From: Olleya sp. Bg11-27
GTDB lineage: Bacteria > Bacteroidota > Bacteroidia > Flavobacteriales > Flavobacteriaceae
Direction of reading: 5' to 3'
DNA: 64,000 nucleotides
Assembly: GCF_002831645.1 (NCBI RefSeq)
Contig: NZ_CP025117.1
Location: forward strand, 751,514 to 815,513
The notes beneath the pieces are model-generated. The model did no database searches. It had not been told where the DNA came from and saw only the letters and a list, made by a program, of their open reading frames with translations. Every line of letters begins with the position of its first letter. The stretch's first letter is position 1. Of this stretch, positions 36,131 through 45,685 are shown one piece after another. A program made the translations under genes and the position numbers.

Positions 36131-36188
36131 TACTCTTCCTATCTCTTTTTAAAGAGAAGCTAGAGTTTGTAAAGTATAACATTTTAAA

Positions 36189-36212
36189 AAGTCCTTTTTT
36201 AGGAAAGGACTT
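36189..36212 (+). other. intra-operon hairpin between atpA and atpG
   Basis: AAGTCCTTT and AAAGGACTT form a 9-base-pair stem with loop TTTAGG. No T-run follows, so it is more likely an mRNA processing or stability element than a terminator. Confidence 0.5.
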
Positions 36213-36224
36213 AGGATAAGAAAA

Positions 36225-37085
36225 ATGGCTAATTTAAAAGAAATACGTAACAGAATTGCTTCAGTATCTTCAACGATGCAGATTACTAGTGCCATGAAAA
36301 TGGTATCTGCTGCTAAATTGAAGAAAGCTCAAGATGCTATTACAGCAATGCGTCCTTATTCAGACAAGTTGACTGAACTTTTACAAAGTTTAAGCGCAAC
36401 ATTGGATGAAGATTCAGGAAGTAAATATGCGGAACAACGTGAGGTTAATAATGTATTAATTGTATCCATAACTTCTAATAGAGGATTGTGTGGTGCTTTT
36501 AATTCTAATATTATTAAACAAACGCAACATTTAATTTCTAATGTGTATTCAGATAAAAAAGTATCTGTTTTGGCTATTGGAAAAAAAGCGAATGATGCGT
36601 TCTCTAAGAAAGGATTGGTAATAGGTAATCAAAGTACAATATTTGACGATCTAACTTTTAATAGTGTTGCAGACATAGCAGAAATGCTAATGGGTAAATT
36701 TATTAAAGGCGAATTCGATAAAATCGAAGTCGTTTATAATAAATTTAAAAATGCAGCAACGCAGGAAGTAATGACAGAACAGTTTTTGCCAATTGTACCT
36801 ATGGAAGGTGAAGCAGATAATAATTCTGATTATATCTTTGAACCTTCTAAATTAGAAATCGTTGAGCAGTTAATACCCAAGTCTTTAAAAACACAATTAT
36901 ACAAAGGTATAAGAGATAGTTTTGCTTCAGAGCATGGTGCGCGTATGACAGCAATGCATAAAGCAACAGATAATGCTACGGAGTTAAGAGATCAACTTAA
37001 ATTAACTTATAATAAAGCACGTCAAGCATCAATTACTAATGAGATATTAGAAATTGTTGGTGGAGCAGAAGCTTTAAACAATTAA
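36225..37085 (+). CDS. atpG: F0F1 ATP synthase subunit gamma
   Basis: Rotor shaft of F1, 286 residues. The N-terminal helix ANLKEIRNRIASVSSTMQIT and SAMKMVSAAKL, the middle SNRGLCGAFNSN and the C-terminal helix with ARQASITNEILEIVGGAEAL are all typical. It ends the operon; a strong bidirectional hairpin follows at 37124-37157. No beta or epsilon gene follows. Confidence 0.97.
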   Translation: MANLKEIRNRIASVSSTMQITSAMKMVSAAKLKKAQDAITAMRPYSDKLTELLQSLSATLDEDSGSKYAEQREVNNVLIVSITSNRGLCGAFNSNIIKQTQHLISNVYSDKKVSVLAIGKKANDAFSKKGLVIGNQSTIFDDLTFNSVADIAEMLMGKFIKGEFDKIEVVYNKFKNAATQEVMTEQFLPIVPMEGEADNNSDYIFEPSKLEIVEQLIPKSLKTQLYKGIRDSFASEHGARMTAMHKATDNATELRDQLKLTYNKARQASITNEILEIVGGAEALNN

Positions 37086-37123
37086 ACTAGTTTACTCTCA
37101 AGTATTGAAGAGTGATATAATAG

Positions 37124-37157
37124 AAAAAACCTTATTCAATTTGAATAAGGTTTTTTT
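37124..37157 (+). terminator. terminator after atpG
   Basis: A-run, CCTTATTCAA and TTGAATAAGG arms, then seven T. The same hairpin sequence occurs again at 38877-38909 after the next gene. Confidence 0.85.
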
Positions 37158-37222
37158 ATGCGTTATAGGTTCTTAGTTTATTTTAAAATTCTATTTTCGT
37201 TGTCTATTAATCAACTATTATT

Positions 37223-38860
37223 ATGACAAAAACTTTATTAGTACTATTACTATTTATTACGACATCAGTTTCTGCACAACTTCAAGTGGGGAACGTAGAT
37301 TTAAATTTTGGAAAAACAGTGCCATCCAATGATGGAGATGTTATTCAAATTGCAGGAGAAAAGGATAACACTATTTATGCACTTGCAAGAAAAAAGAAAA
37401 AGTTTTTTTTACAAACTTTTGACTCGGGAACTAAAGAATTTAAGACAAGCACCTTATTAGACTTTGATAAAATCAATGGTTATAAATTACAGGTAGAAGA
37501 TTTAACAATCATAGGAGAAAAAATGTTTTTGATGATGTCTTATTTTGATCGTAAAGCAAAAACATACAATTTTTTAGCTAAGACGATTGAAGGGAATAAA
37601 TTTGTTAAAACAACCAATGTTTTATCCGTTCCAGTGGAGAGCGGTAAGAAGAGAGGAAGTTTTGTGTTTACCCGATCTTATGATGATTTTAATTATTTAA
37701 TTGCCCATGTAGGTTTAAATTCTAGAGAAGAGAAGCTAAAATACGCTGTAGTTTTATTGGATGATAATCTAACTGCTGTGCTAGAGGATGACTATGAGAT
37801 TGTTTTTGAAGAAAAAAATAGACAGTTATTTGATTTCTCAGATGTTCAGGTAAATGAACATGGAGATGTGTTGATAGCAACTACAGAAAGCTATAGAGAT
37901 AAAAAAAAGAAAACGAGTGTTAATAATATTACAATTCATTCTTACTTAGTAAAGAGTGGTTATAAGAAACAGGTTACAAATGTGAGTTTATCGGGTAAGC
38001 GCGCATTAAATTGTAATTTGATAGAGACTAAGGATAATACATTACATGCTATTGGCTTCTATTCTGATCTTAAAAAGAATGGTAAAGCAGAATCCACAGT
38101 GGAGGGCATATATGACGTTACATTTAATTATAGTACAGGAGAAGTCATTAAAAAGACTTTTAATGATTTTACTATTAAAGTTAAAGAGCAACTTATAGGA
38201 GAAAGAAGAGCTAAAAAGGGAAAGGATTTAAGCCCAAATTATCAAAATATAGCATTTATAGAAAGGGATAATGGAGGAGTGATAGTGTTATCCGAATTTA
38301 AGTTTATTTATGTTGGACGTTCTGCTGGTTTTGGACCATTGTCTGTTACACCGTACACCTATACAACAAATGAAATTATTGTTACCGCTTTAAACGTTGA
38401 TGGGACATTAGATTGGAGTAATGTAATACCAAAGGAACAACAAGTGACGGTCTCTGAATTAGGTTTTTCTCTTGGGTTTCTTGGTGGTTCTGGAGGAGTT
38501 TCAGTGTCAGCTGGATTGTATTTTCCTTTAACTGTTATGGGGAGTGGTCCAGAATATTTAAGTGCCATACCAATTTATCAAAACGGACAACTTACTGTTT
38601 TAGTAAATGATGATCCTAAAAATTTAGGGGTAACTAAAATGGACGATATGAAAAAAGCTCGAAATGTTAATAAAATGATTCCTGTTACTTTTTCTTTTGA
38701 TGAACAAACTGGTGAGTTAACTAGAACTGATCCTGCAGAATTTGAGAAAAAACAAATTGTAGTTAGACCGTCAACACATTACAGAAAAAGTTTAAATACG
38801 TATTTAATTTACGGTAGTAATAAAAAAGGGAAAGCAATGGGTGAATTAATTTTAAATTAA
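37223..38860 (+). CDS. secreted protein of unknown function
   Basis: A 545-residue protein with a cleavable signal peptide (LLVLLLFITTSVSAQ, cleavage after residue 18). The rest is beta-rich with alternating hydrophobic and charged residues, several YxLA- and GD-containing segments, and a glycine-rich patch near residue 415 (LGGSGGVSVSAG). No C-terminal secretion domain is evident. I do not recognise the family. It is flanked on both sides by the same terminator sequence and so forms its own transcription unit. Confidence 0.75.
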   Translation: MTKTLLVLLLFITTSVSAQLQVGNVDLNFGKTVPSNDGDVIQIAGEKDNTIYALARKKKKFFLQTFDSGTKEFKTSTLLDFDKINGYKLQVEDLTIIGEKMFLMMSYFDRKAKTYNFLAKTIEGNKFVKTTNVLSVPVESGKKRGSFVFTRSYDDFNYLIAHVGLNSREEKLKYAVVLLDDNLTAVLEDDYEIVFEEKNRQLFDFSDVQVNEHGDVLIATTESYRDKKKKTSVNNITIHSYLVKSGYKKQVTNVSLSGKRALNCNLIETKDNTLHAIGFYSDLKKNGKAESTVEGIYDVTFNYSTGEVIKKTFNDFTIKVKEQLIGERRAKKGKDLSPNYQNIAFIERDNGGVIVLSEFKFIYVGRSAGFGPLSVTPYTYTTNEIIVTALNVDGTLDWSNVIPKEQQVTVSELGFSLGFLGGSGGVSVSAGLYFPLTVMGSGPEYLSAIPIYQNGQLTVLVNDDPKNLGVTKMDDMKKARNVNKMIPVTFSFDEQTGELTRTDPAEFEKKQIVVRPSTHYRKSLNTYLIYGSNKKGKAMGELILN

Positions 38861-38876
38861 TTGTATCAAAATTGAT

Positions 38877-38909
38877 AAAAACCTTATTCAATTTGAATAA
38901 GGTTTTTTT
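38877..38909 (+). terminator. terminator after the 545-residue protein gene
   Basis: Hairpin CCTTATTCAA / TTGAATAAGG with T-run, identical in its stem, loop and tail to that at 37124-37157. Confidence 0.85.
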
Positions 38910-38948
38910 ATGGAATACATTTTGATTAATTACCTTTAACAAAATACA

Positions 38949-39431
38949 ATGATTATGAGATTTTTTAAATATATAAGTGTTTCTATTTTATCAAGCTTCT
39001 TTTTTATGCAATGTAGTAGTGCTCAGAAACTTCAGGAAAATGCGTCTTTTGAAACGAGTCCTGTTTATTTTCAAAAATGGGTAGCAGGTGTTAAAGGTGG
39101 CGGTTCTGGTATAAATGTGTTTATACCAATAACTACAGAGCTAAAGGATATAAACTTAGATAGCCTCTATTTTAGAGGGAATATGGTAGCGTTGCAAACG
39201 AAACCTAGTAGTCCAAAGTTATATATTGGACGTATCATAGGTAATGCTAATCAAAAAGAAGGTTATAAATCCACTGGTGACAAGATTCCTTTTGATTTAA
39301 AAGATAATGAAGCAGTGGTTAGCTATTCTGAAAAAGGAAAAATCAAATATTTTAAAATTGAAAATATAACAGAAAAACCGATGGAACAGTTTCCTAGTGC
39401 ACCACCAAGAAAAGCAAAAATGAAAGAATAA
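38949..39431 (+). CDS. lipoprotein of unknown function
   Basis: A 160-residue protein with a lipoprotein-like signal (ILSSFFFMQC, Cys 22 if started at 38949; ATG 38955 is also possible). The mature part has WVAGVKGGGSGINVFIPI near residue 45, a conserved-looking stretch, followed by two short charged beta-strand blocks. I recall similar small proteins in flavobacteria but no known function. It is a single gene with its own leader; a 197-base gap without genes precedes the flippase. Confidence 0.7.
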   Translation: MIMRFFKYISVSILSSFFFMQCSSAQKLQENASFETSPVYFQKWVAGVKGGGSGINVFIPITTELKDINLDSLYFRGNMVALQTKPSSPKLYIGRIIGNANQKEGYKSTGDKIPFDLKDNEAVVSYSEKGKIKYFKIENITEKPMEQFPSAPPRKAKMKE

Positions 39432-39628
39432 CCTTATTTTCGTTGACTAGTTTTTTATCTGAAATTACAATAAGGTGTAGGTTATTGGTAGCTAGTAAAG
39501 CAAGAAGTAGTGGTATCTTATAAATTAGTTATGTAGGACTAAAAGGGCATGGTTACTATTTTTGACGATTACCAAACAATTAGTGCTTTTTATATTATAA
39601 CATATTTATACTTAATTAATAAACAACA

Positions 39629-41053
39629 TTGAGCGTACTAAAAAAATTTTTTAAAGACACAATTATTTATGGTTTAGCCACGGTTTTACCTCGTTTGATG
39701 AACTTTATTTTAGTTCCACTTCATACGGGTAAATTAGTAACCAGTAGTTTTTCGGACAGTACCACGTTTTACATTTATGCTGCTTTTTTTAATGTGTTAT
39801 TGACTTATGGTATGGAAACGGCTTTTTTTAGATTTTTTTCTAAGTCTGAAGAAAAGGATAAAGTGTTTTCGACCACATTTATAAGCCTTATTGTTACGAC
39901 AATACTTTTTTTGATAGGAATACTGGTTTATAGCCAACAACTATCTACTTGGATGGGTATTAATCAAGTTTATTTTAATTTATTAATTGGAGTTATAGTT
40001 TTAGATACACTTGTGGTTGCTCCTTTTGCTTATTTACGCGCAACAGGAAGGCCCTTAAAATTTGCATCTATTAAGATTGCTAATATTTTAACTTATGTAA
40101 TACTTAATTACTTTTTTCTTTGGGCTATTCCGAAGTTTGGATTTAGTTTTTCGTGGTATGATAGTTCTGATTTAGTCCAATATATATTTATCTCAAACCT
40201 TGTCGCTAGTATTTTTACTTTTATATTGCTTATCCCTTATTTTTTTAAAACTAAATTACAGTTTAGTAAAGTAATTTTTAAACAATTGATTAGTTATGGA
40301 TGGCCAATTATGGTTGCTGGCTTGGCGTATGTTATAAATGAAAATTTTGATAAATGGATTTTACCTAACTTATTGGATAAGGATATTAATGGAGCGTATA
40401 GCGGTTGTTATAAAATAGCGATGTTTATGACTATTTTTATACAAGCATTTAGATTAGGAGCAGAACCTTTTTTCTTTTCTCATGCTAAAGAAAAAAATGC
40501 AACACAAACGTATGCATTAATAATGAAGTATTTTGTTATTGCCGGAAGTTTTATGTTAGTCTTTATTATTTCCTTTTTAGATGTTTTTAAATCGTTGATA
40601 GTTAAAGATGAAACTTATTGGGTAGCCATTAAAATAGTGCCAATAGTATTACTAGCTAATTTATGTTTGGGTATTTATTTTAACTTAGCTATTTGGTACA
40701 AACTAACAGATAAGACACGATATGGTATGTATTTGTCTATTGTTGGTGCAATTATTACAATTGGTTTTAATTTAATTTTGATACCAAAGATGGGGTTCAT
40801 TGCAGCAGCTTGGGCAACACTAGTGGCTTACGGTGTTATGATGGTTTTATCCTATGTTTTGGGTCAAAAACATTATCCAGTTCCTTATAATTTGAAACAA
40901 ATTTTAGGCTATTTAGGAAGTGCAATAGGATTATCTATTATTGCACTAACAACCAATTCAAACTATTATATAAACACTATTTTAGTTTTAGTATTTTTGG
41001 GTCTCATAGTGCTTTTTGAAAAAAAAGAACTAAAACAATTATTAAAAAAATAA
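39629..41053 (+). CDS. polysaccharide flippase (Wzx/MOP family)
   Basis: A 474-residue membrane protein with about fourteen helices, beginning [22 protein letters not shown], typical for MOP-superfamily lipid-linked glycan flippases. [15 protein letters not shown] near residue 60 and the internal [15 protein letters not shown] near residue 275 are commonly kept in the Bacteroidota branch. Start is TTG 39629. It precedes dut by one base and lies far from the polysaccharide locus, so it may serve peptidoglycan or another envelope glycan. Confidence 0.85.
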   Translation: MSVLKKFFKDTIIYGLATVLPRLMNFILVPLHTGKLVTSSFSDSTTFYIYAAFFNVLLTYGMETAFFRFFSKSEEKDKVFSTTFISLIVTTILFLIGILVYSQQLSTWMGINQVYFNLLIGVIVLDTLVVAPFAYLRATGRPLKFASIKIANILTYVILNYFFLWAIPKFGFSFSWYDSSDLVQYIFISNLVASIFTFILLIPYFFKTKLQFSKVIFKQLISYGWPIMVAGLAYVINENFDKWILPNLLDKDINGAYSGCYKIAMFMTIFIQAFRLGAEPFFFSHAKEKNATQTYALIMKYFVIAGSFMLVFIISFLDVFKSLIVKDETYWVAIKIVPIVLLANLCLGIYFNLAIWYKLTDKTRYGMYLSIVGAIITIGFNLILIPKMGFIAAAWATLVAYGVMMVLSYVLGQKHYPVPYNLKQILGYLGSAIGLSIIALTTNSNYYINTILVLVFLGLIVLFEKKELKQLLKK

Positions 41054-41054
41054 A

Positions 41055-41489
41055 ATGCAAATTAAAATTATAAACAAATCAGAACATGCGCTACCAAATT
41101 ATGAAACTATAGCGTCTGCAGGACTAGATTTAAGAGCTAATATTACCGAAGCGATACTACTTAAGCCTTTAGAGCGCACAATCGTTAAAACAGGCTTATT
41201 TATAGAATTGCCAATAGGTTTTGAAGCACAAGTAAGACCAAGAAGTGGTCTAGCAGCAAAAAAGGGGGTGACCGTATTAAATGCACCAGGAACAGTGGAT
41301 GCAGATTACAGAGGAGAAATAGGTGTAATTCTTGTCAACTTGTCTAACCAAGATTTTATTATAGAAAATGGCGAGCGTGTCGCACAATTGATAATTGCAA
41401 AACACGAACGTGCAGAATGGCTTGAAGTTGAAACATTGTCTGAAACTTCAAGAGGCGAAGGTGGCTTTGGAAGCACAGGAACTAAATAA
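41055..41489 (+). CDS. dut: dUTP diphosphatase
   Basis: Hydrolyses dUTP to dUMP. The 144-residue trimeric form has the five motifs: SAGLDLRAN (1), [12 protein letters not shown] (2), [19 protein letters not shown] (3), GERVAQLII (4) and the C-terminal [10 protein letters not shown] (5). It starts one base after the flippase stop and lies 8 bases before a TPR protein gene. Confidence 0.97.
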   Translation: MQIKIINKSEHALPNYETIASAGLDLRANITEAILLKPLERTIVKTGLFIELPIGFEAQVRPRSGLAAKKGVTVLNAPGTVDADYRGEIGVILVNLSNQDFIIENGERVAQLIIAKHERAEWLEVETLSETSRGEGGFGSTGTK

Positions 41490-41497
41490 AACCAAAT

Positions 41498-42460
41498 ATG
41501 AAACCAATTACAATACTAATGACGCTATTGATAAGTAGCATTGGATTTGCGCAAGATAATTCAGAGAAAATAGTGGATGTGGCTTATGATGCTTGTGATT
41601 GTATAGGTAATATTGAAAGGACTTTAAATACAGAAGAGAAAAGTGAAGAAATAAAAACGTGCATTACATCTGCAAATATGGCGTGGCAGATGAGTAAGAC
41701 TATGGCCGAGATGTCCCAAAAAGTAAGTGATACATTAGGGCAATTAGAAGATTTTTCAAAAATAGATTCACTTATAATACCTTCAGATGATTTAAATATT
41801 ATAGTTACCGATTCAGACTATGAAGAGATTGAAGCTTATCTTTTAGAAACCTGCGGTGAAATGGAAACCGTTTATTTTTCAGAAAATCAAACAACAGAAA
41901 ATTCTTATTCTGATAAAGAGAAAGCAATGGAGCATTATAATCAAGGATTGGTGGCTTTTGATAATCAAGATTATAAAAAAGCGATGACTCTGTACAAAAA
42001 AGCAGTCAAAGAGGATAAAACATTTGCTTTTGCTTGGGATAACCTGGGAAGGACGTATAGAGCACTGGGAGATTATAAAGAAGCTATAAAGTGTTATAAA
42101 AAATCGCTTAGAATTGATCCAAAAGGAGGTATGCCTTTAATGAATATAGCTGTGGCCTATGGTTTTTTGGAGCAATTTGATAAAGCTAAAAAAGCATATC
42201 GACAGTATGGTAAAGTCTTTGAGAATGATCCGGAAACTTATTTTGGGTTAGGTCGGATTTTTGCTTTAGATAGCGATTTTGAAAATGCCTTAGATAATAT
42301 GATGCAAGCTTATTTGTTATATCAAGAAATAAACTCGCCTTATAAAAAAGATGCCGAGACATTTATAGGAATACTGTATCAAGAGTTAGAAAAGCAAGGA
42401 AAAACAGAGGCTTTCAATAGAATAGCAAAAAAATATAAGATTCAAATTTCAGAAGATTAA
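41498..42460 (+). CDS. secreted TPR protein
   Basis: A 320-residue protein with a signal peptide (TILMTLLISSIGFAQ), an N-terminal helical region with two Cys (DACDCIG near residue 33), and TPR repeats from about residue 145 to 290 (YNQGLVAFDNQDYKKAMTLY, then AWDNLGRTYRALGDYKEAIK). It probably acts as a periplasmic scaffold. It is encoded between dut and a nucleotidyltransferase with very short spacers. Partner unknown. Confidence 0.8.
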   Translation: MKPITILMTLLISSIGFAQDNSEKIVDVAYDACDCIGNIERTLNTEEKSEEIKTCITSANMAWQMSKTMAEMSQKVSDTLGQLEDFSKIDSLIIPSDDLNIIVTDSDYEEIEAYLLETCGEMETVYFSENQTTENSYSDKEKAMEHYNQGLVAFDNQDYKKAMTLYKKAVKEDKTFAFAWDNLGRTYRALGDYKEAIKCYKKSLRIDPKGGMPLMNIAVAYGFLEQFDKAKKAYRQYGKVFENDPETYFGLGRIFALDSDFENALDNMMQAYLLYQEINSPYKKDAETFIGILYQELEKQGKTEAFNRIAKKYKIQISED

Positions 42461-42464
42461 TAAT

Positions 42465-43484
42465 ATGAAAATAATAGTTCCTATGGCTGGACGAGGGTCT
42501 CGTCTTAGACCACATAGTTTAACAGTACCTAAACCATTAATTCCTGTGGCGGGACAGCCAATAGTCCACAGATTAGTAAAAGATATAGCTAAAGTTTTAG
42601 ACCAACCAATTACAGAGATTGCTTTTGTTTTAGGTGACCCAGCTTGGTTTGGAGAGGATGTCGTATCTAGTTTAAAAGAATTAGCGGCAAGTTTAGGAGC
42701 TAAAGGATCAATTTACAGACAAGATCAACCTTTAGGGACAGGTCATGCCATAATGTGTGCTAAGGACTCGTTATCAGGACCTGCTGTAATTGCATATGCC
42801 GATACGTTAATTAGAGCCGATTTTAATCTAGACCCGGAAGCAGATGCCGTTATTTGGGTGAAACAGGTAGAGCAACCAGAAGCTTATGGTGTTGTTAAAT
42901 TAAATGAGCATAAAGAAATTGTCGAACTCGTTGAAAAACCAGAACAATTTGTTAGCGATTTAGCAGTGATTGGTATCTATTATTTTAAAGAGGTTAGCCA
43001 ATTAAAAGACCAACTTCAAGTGGTGTTAGATAATAATATTATTCATGGTGGAGAATACCAGATAAACGATGGTATTAAAGGGATGATGGCAGACGGGAAA
43101 GTCTTTAAAACAGGAGAAGTTAGCGAATGGATGGATTGCGGGAATAAAGCCATTACTTTACAAACCAATCAACGTATGCTAGGTTTCTTGAAAGCAGACG
43201 GGGAGGAGCAATTAATAGCGTCTAACGTTACAAACGATAATTCAACAATAATAGAACCATGCTATATCGGAGAAAATGTTGTGCTTAAAAACACTACTAT
43301 TGGACCGTTTGTATCTGTTGGTAACAACTGTGTGATAACCGATTCGACCGTTAAAAATAGTCTAATACAAAACCATACCACCATAAAAAATGCTACTTTA
43401 GACGAAGCTATGATTGGTAATCATGTTAAGTTTGATGGAAAGTTCACCAAAATTAGTATTGGTGATTATTCTATGTTAGAATAA
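42465..43484 (+). CDS. sugar-phosphate nucleotidyltransferase
   Basis: A 339-residue enzyme beginning IIVPMAGRGSRLRPHSLTVP with KPLIPVAG, the nucleotide site of glucose-1-phosphate thymidylyl/uridylyl-type enzymes. IYRQDQPLGTGHAIM and VEKPEQF near residue 150 are family motifs. The C-terminus from about residue 255 has left-handed beta-helix (hexapeptide) repeats such as IGENVVLKNTTIGPFVSVG. It makes an activated sugar; which one is not decidable. Gap to the upstream gene is 4 bases. Confidence 0.85.
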   Translation: MKIIVPMAGRGSRLRPHSLTVPKPLIPVAGQPIVHRLVKDIAKVLDQPITEIAFVLGDPAWFGEDVVSSLKELAASLGAKGSIYRQDQPLGTGHAIMCAKDSLSGPAVIAYADTLIRADFNLDPEADAVIWVKQVEQPEAYGVVKLNEHKEIVELVEKPEQFVSDLAVIGIYYFKEVSQLKDQLQVVLDNNIIHGGEYQINDGIKGMMADGKVFKTGEVSEWMDCGNKAITLQTNQRMLGFLKADGEEQLIASNVTNDNSTIIEPCYIGENVVLKNTTIGPFVSVGNNCVITDSTVKNSLIQNHTTIKNATLDEAMIGNHVKFDGKFTKISIGDYSMLE

Positions 43485-43538
43485 TAGTGGTGATGTATTA
43501 ATTACTGCCATTTAGAATGCAGCGAAGAATCTATAACA

Positions 43539-44903
43539 ATGAAAAAACAGTTTTATATAGTACTTATTGGCTTTGTAGCACTGCTATTTCCGCAGGTTAC
43601 TAGTGCGCAAGGTGATTTTAATAAACCGCCTGATGATGACTTAGGGGATGTTTCTGATGCGTATCAGGAATACTTTTTTGAGGCCTTAAAACAAAAGGGT
43701 ATAGAAAATTATCAACGTGCAGTAGAAAACTTGTTGGAATGTATTGCGTTGGATGATTCTGAAGCTATTTTGTATTTTGAATTAGGTAAAAATTATAATC
43801 AGCTTAAAAACTTTGGAGCAGCGGAAGATGCGTTAAAGATTGCTGTCAATAAAATCCCTGATAACGAGTGGTTTTTAGATGAATTATATAGTACATATAT
43901 TCAACAAAAAGAATATAAAAAAGCTATTAAAACAGTTAAGCAGTTAGTCAAATATCATCCTGATTATAGAGAGGATTTAGCTAATATTTATATGCAGACC
44001 GGCGATTTTAAAGAAGCGCTTAAAGTATTAGATCAATTGGATGAAGAATTAGGTATTACTAAAGAACGAGATATCTTAAGAAACAGAATTTATAATGCCA
44101 CCGGTCAAAAAAAGGATCAGATAGCAAATTTGGAAGATCGTGTAGATAAACATCCTGATTCTGAAGACACCTATTTAAGGTTAATTTATCGCTATAGCGA
44201 AAGTGGCGCATTAAAAAAAGCATTTGAAACGGCTAAAAAACTGTTGAAGGTTAATCCAGAGTCCGAGTTAGTACATTTGGCACTTTATAAATTTTATCTA
44301 GAAGAAGGTGATAATGACAAGGCTATTACATCTATGAAAATTGCATTGCAAAGTTCTCAGATTAATCCAGAGTCAAAGATTAAGGTCTTGGCCGATTTTG
44401 TGAAATTTGTAAGTAAAAATCAGCAGTACGAACAAGATTTGGTTAGTGTGACTTCTATGTTAACAAAAATCGAGTCTAGCGGAAAAACGTTAGTGGAGTT
44501 AGCACAGTACTATTTGTTAAAAGGTGAAAAACAAAAAGCGCTTAATTTTTATGAGGAGGCACTTCAAAAGGAAGAAGAAAACTTTGGTATTTTAAGAAAC
44601 ATTATATTACTTCATATAGATTTAAAACAGTTTAATGAAGCAGAAGAAAAAAGTAAGGAAGGTCTGGAGATTTTTCCTTCACAACCCGTATTATATTTAG
44701 CAAACGGAGTGGCATTAAATTACTTAAGCCGTCCTAATGAAGCGATTGATAGTTTAGAAATGGGTTTAGATTATATCATTGAAGACACTAAGATGGAAAT
44801 AGATTTTTACAAACAATTAGCCAAAGCAAACACTGCTATTGACAATTTATCTAAGGCAAAAACGTTTACAGATAAAGCTAATAAACTCCGAGGATTAAAC
44901 TAA
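43539..44903 (+). CDS. secreted TPR-repeat protein
   Basis: A 454-residue protein with a signal peptide (LIGFVALLFPQVTSAQ) and TPR-like pairs from residue 45 to the end (LYFELGKNYNQLKNFGAAED and many more), predicted to form a solenoid. Its stop overlaps the ATG of the DUF4292 gene by one base. In Bacteroidota this TPR-DUF4292-M23 order is common (recalled), suggesting an envelope biogenesis module. Confidence 0.82.
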   Translation: MKKQFYIVLIGFVALLFPQVTSAQGDFNKPPDDDLGDVSDAYQEYFFEALKQKGIENYQRAVENLLECIALDDSEAILYFELGKNYNQLKNFGAAEDALKIAVNKIPDNEWFLDELYSTYIQQKEYKKAIKTVKQLVKYHPDYREDLANIYMQTGDFKEALKVLDQLDEELGITKERDILRNRIYNATGQKKDQIANLEDRVDKHPDSEDTYLRLIYRYSESGALKKAFETAKKLLKVNPESELVHLALYKFYLEEGDNDKAITSMKIALQSSQINPESKIKVLADFVKFVSKNQQYEQDLVSVTSMLTKIESSGKTLVELAQYYLLKGEKQKALNFYEEALQKEEENFGILRNIILLHIDLKQFNEAEEKSKEGLEIFPSQPVLYLANGVALNYLSRPNEAIDSLEMGLDYIIEDTKMEIDFYKQLAKANTAIDNLSKAKTFTDKANKLRGLN

Positions 44904-45682
44904 TGACATTTAAAACACGCATAGCACTTATCTTAATCCTATTGATCGTAGTGGTCTCTGGTTGTAAAGGAAGTAAAACAGTGGTCTCTAATGGCGCTGT
45001 AAATACTGGTTTAACAACTAAACAACTGATTAGAAATAGTACAAAAGCTAATATTGAGTTTACAACCTTAGTGTCTAGATTAAAAATCGAAACAACTCAA
45101 AAAGGAAGTTCTAAAAGTTATACTGTAAATTTAAAGATTGAAAAAGACAAGCAAATATTAATAACATCTACACCTATTAGTATTATCAAGGCTATAATAA
45201 CCCCTGATAGAGTTGCTTTTTATAACAAATGGGACAATACTTTTTTTGATGGCGATTTTGCTTACTTAAGTAATCTTTTAGGAACAGATTTGGACTTTAA
45301 AAAAGTGCAAAATTTATTGTTAGGAGAATCACTTTTTGATTTAAATGATGATAAATACGAGCTAACAGCAAATGATAAGTCGTATATCCTGCAACCCAAA
45401 AAACAACGAGATTTGTTTGAGTTATTGTTGTTTGTAAATCCATCGCATTACAAAATGGACGCTCAGGAAATAACACAACCTAAAGAAAAACGTATTTTGC
45501 ATATAGATTATCTTACTTACCAACAAGTGGATAAAAAAACATTACCGGAACAGACCAAAATATTAGCTGTGGAGGATGAAGAGGAACTTGAAATTAATTT
45601 AGAACTTAAGTCTGTTAAATTAAACGAAAACATTCGTTTTGCGTTTAAAATCCCAACTGGTTTTACAAAAATAGAATTGTAA
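44903..45682 (+). CDS. DUF4292 lipoprotein (LolB-like fold)
   Basis: A 259-residue lipoprotein with signal and Cys 21 in IVVVSGCKGS. The mature part is beta-strand-rich (alternating pattern through residues 55-255), consistent with the LolA/LolB-like fold predicted for DUF4292. It could help move lipoproteins or lipids to the outer membrane; this is inference from the family. It is coupled to the TPR gene upstream and is followed by the M23 gene after 3 bases. Confidence 0.8.
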   Translation: MTFKTRIALILILLIVVVSGCKGSKTVVSNGAVNTGLTTKQLIRNSTKANIEFTTLVSRLKIETTQKGSSKSYTVNLKIEKDKQILITSTPISIIKAIITPDRVAFYNKWDNTFFDGDFAYLSNLLGTDLDFKKVQNLLLGESLFDLNDDKYELTANDKSYILQPKKQRDLFELLLFVNPSHYKMDAQEITQPKEKRILHIDYLTYQQVDKKTLPEQTKILAVEDEEELEINLELKSVKLNENIRFAFKIPTGFTKIEL

Positions 45683-45685
45683 TTT

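Noticed and set aside
34550-37160. Missing atpD and atpC as a deletion
   Set aside because: In Bacteroidota the beta and epsilon genes are usually in a separate operon, and a terminator closes this one after atpG.
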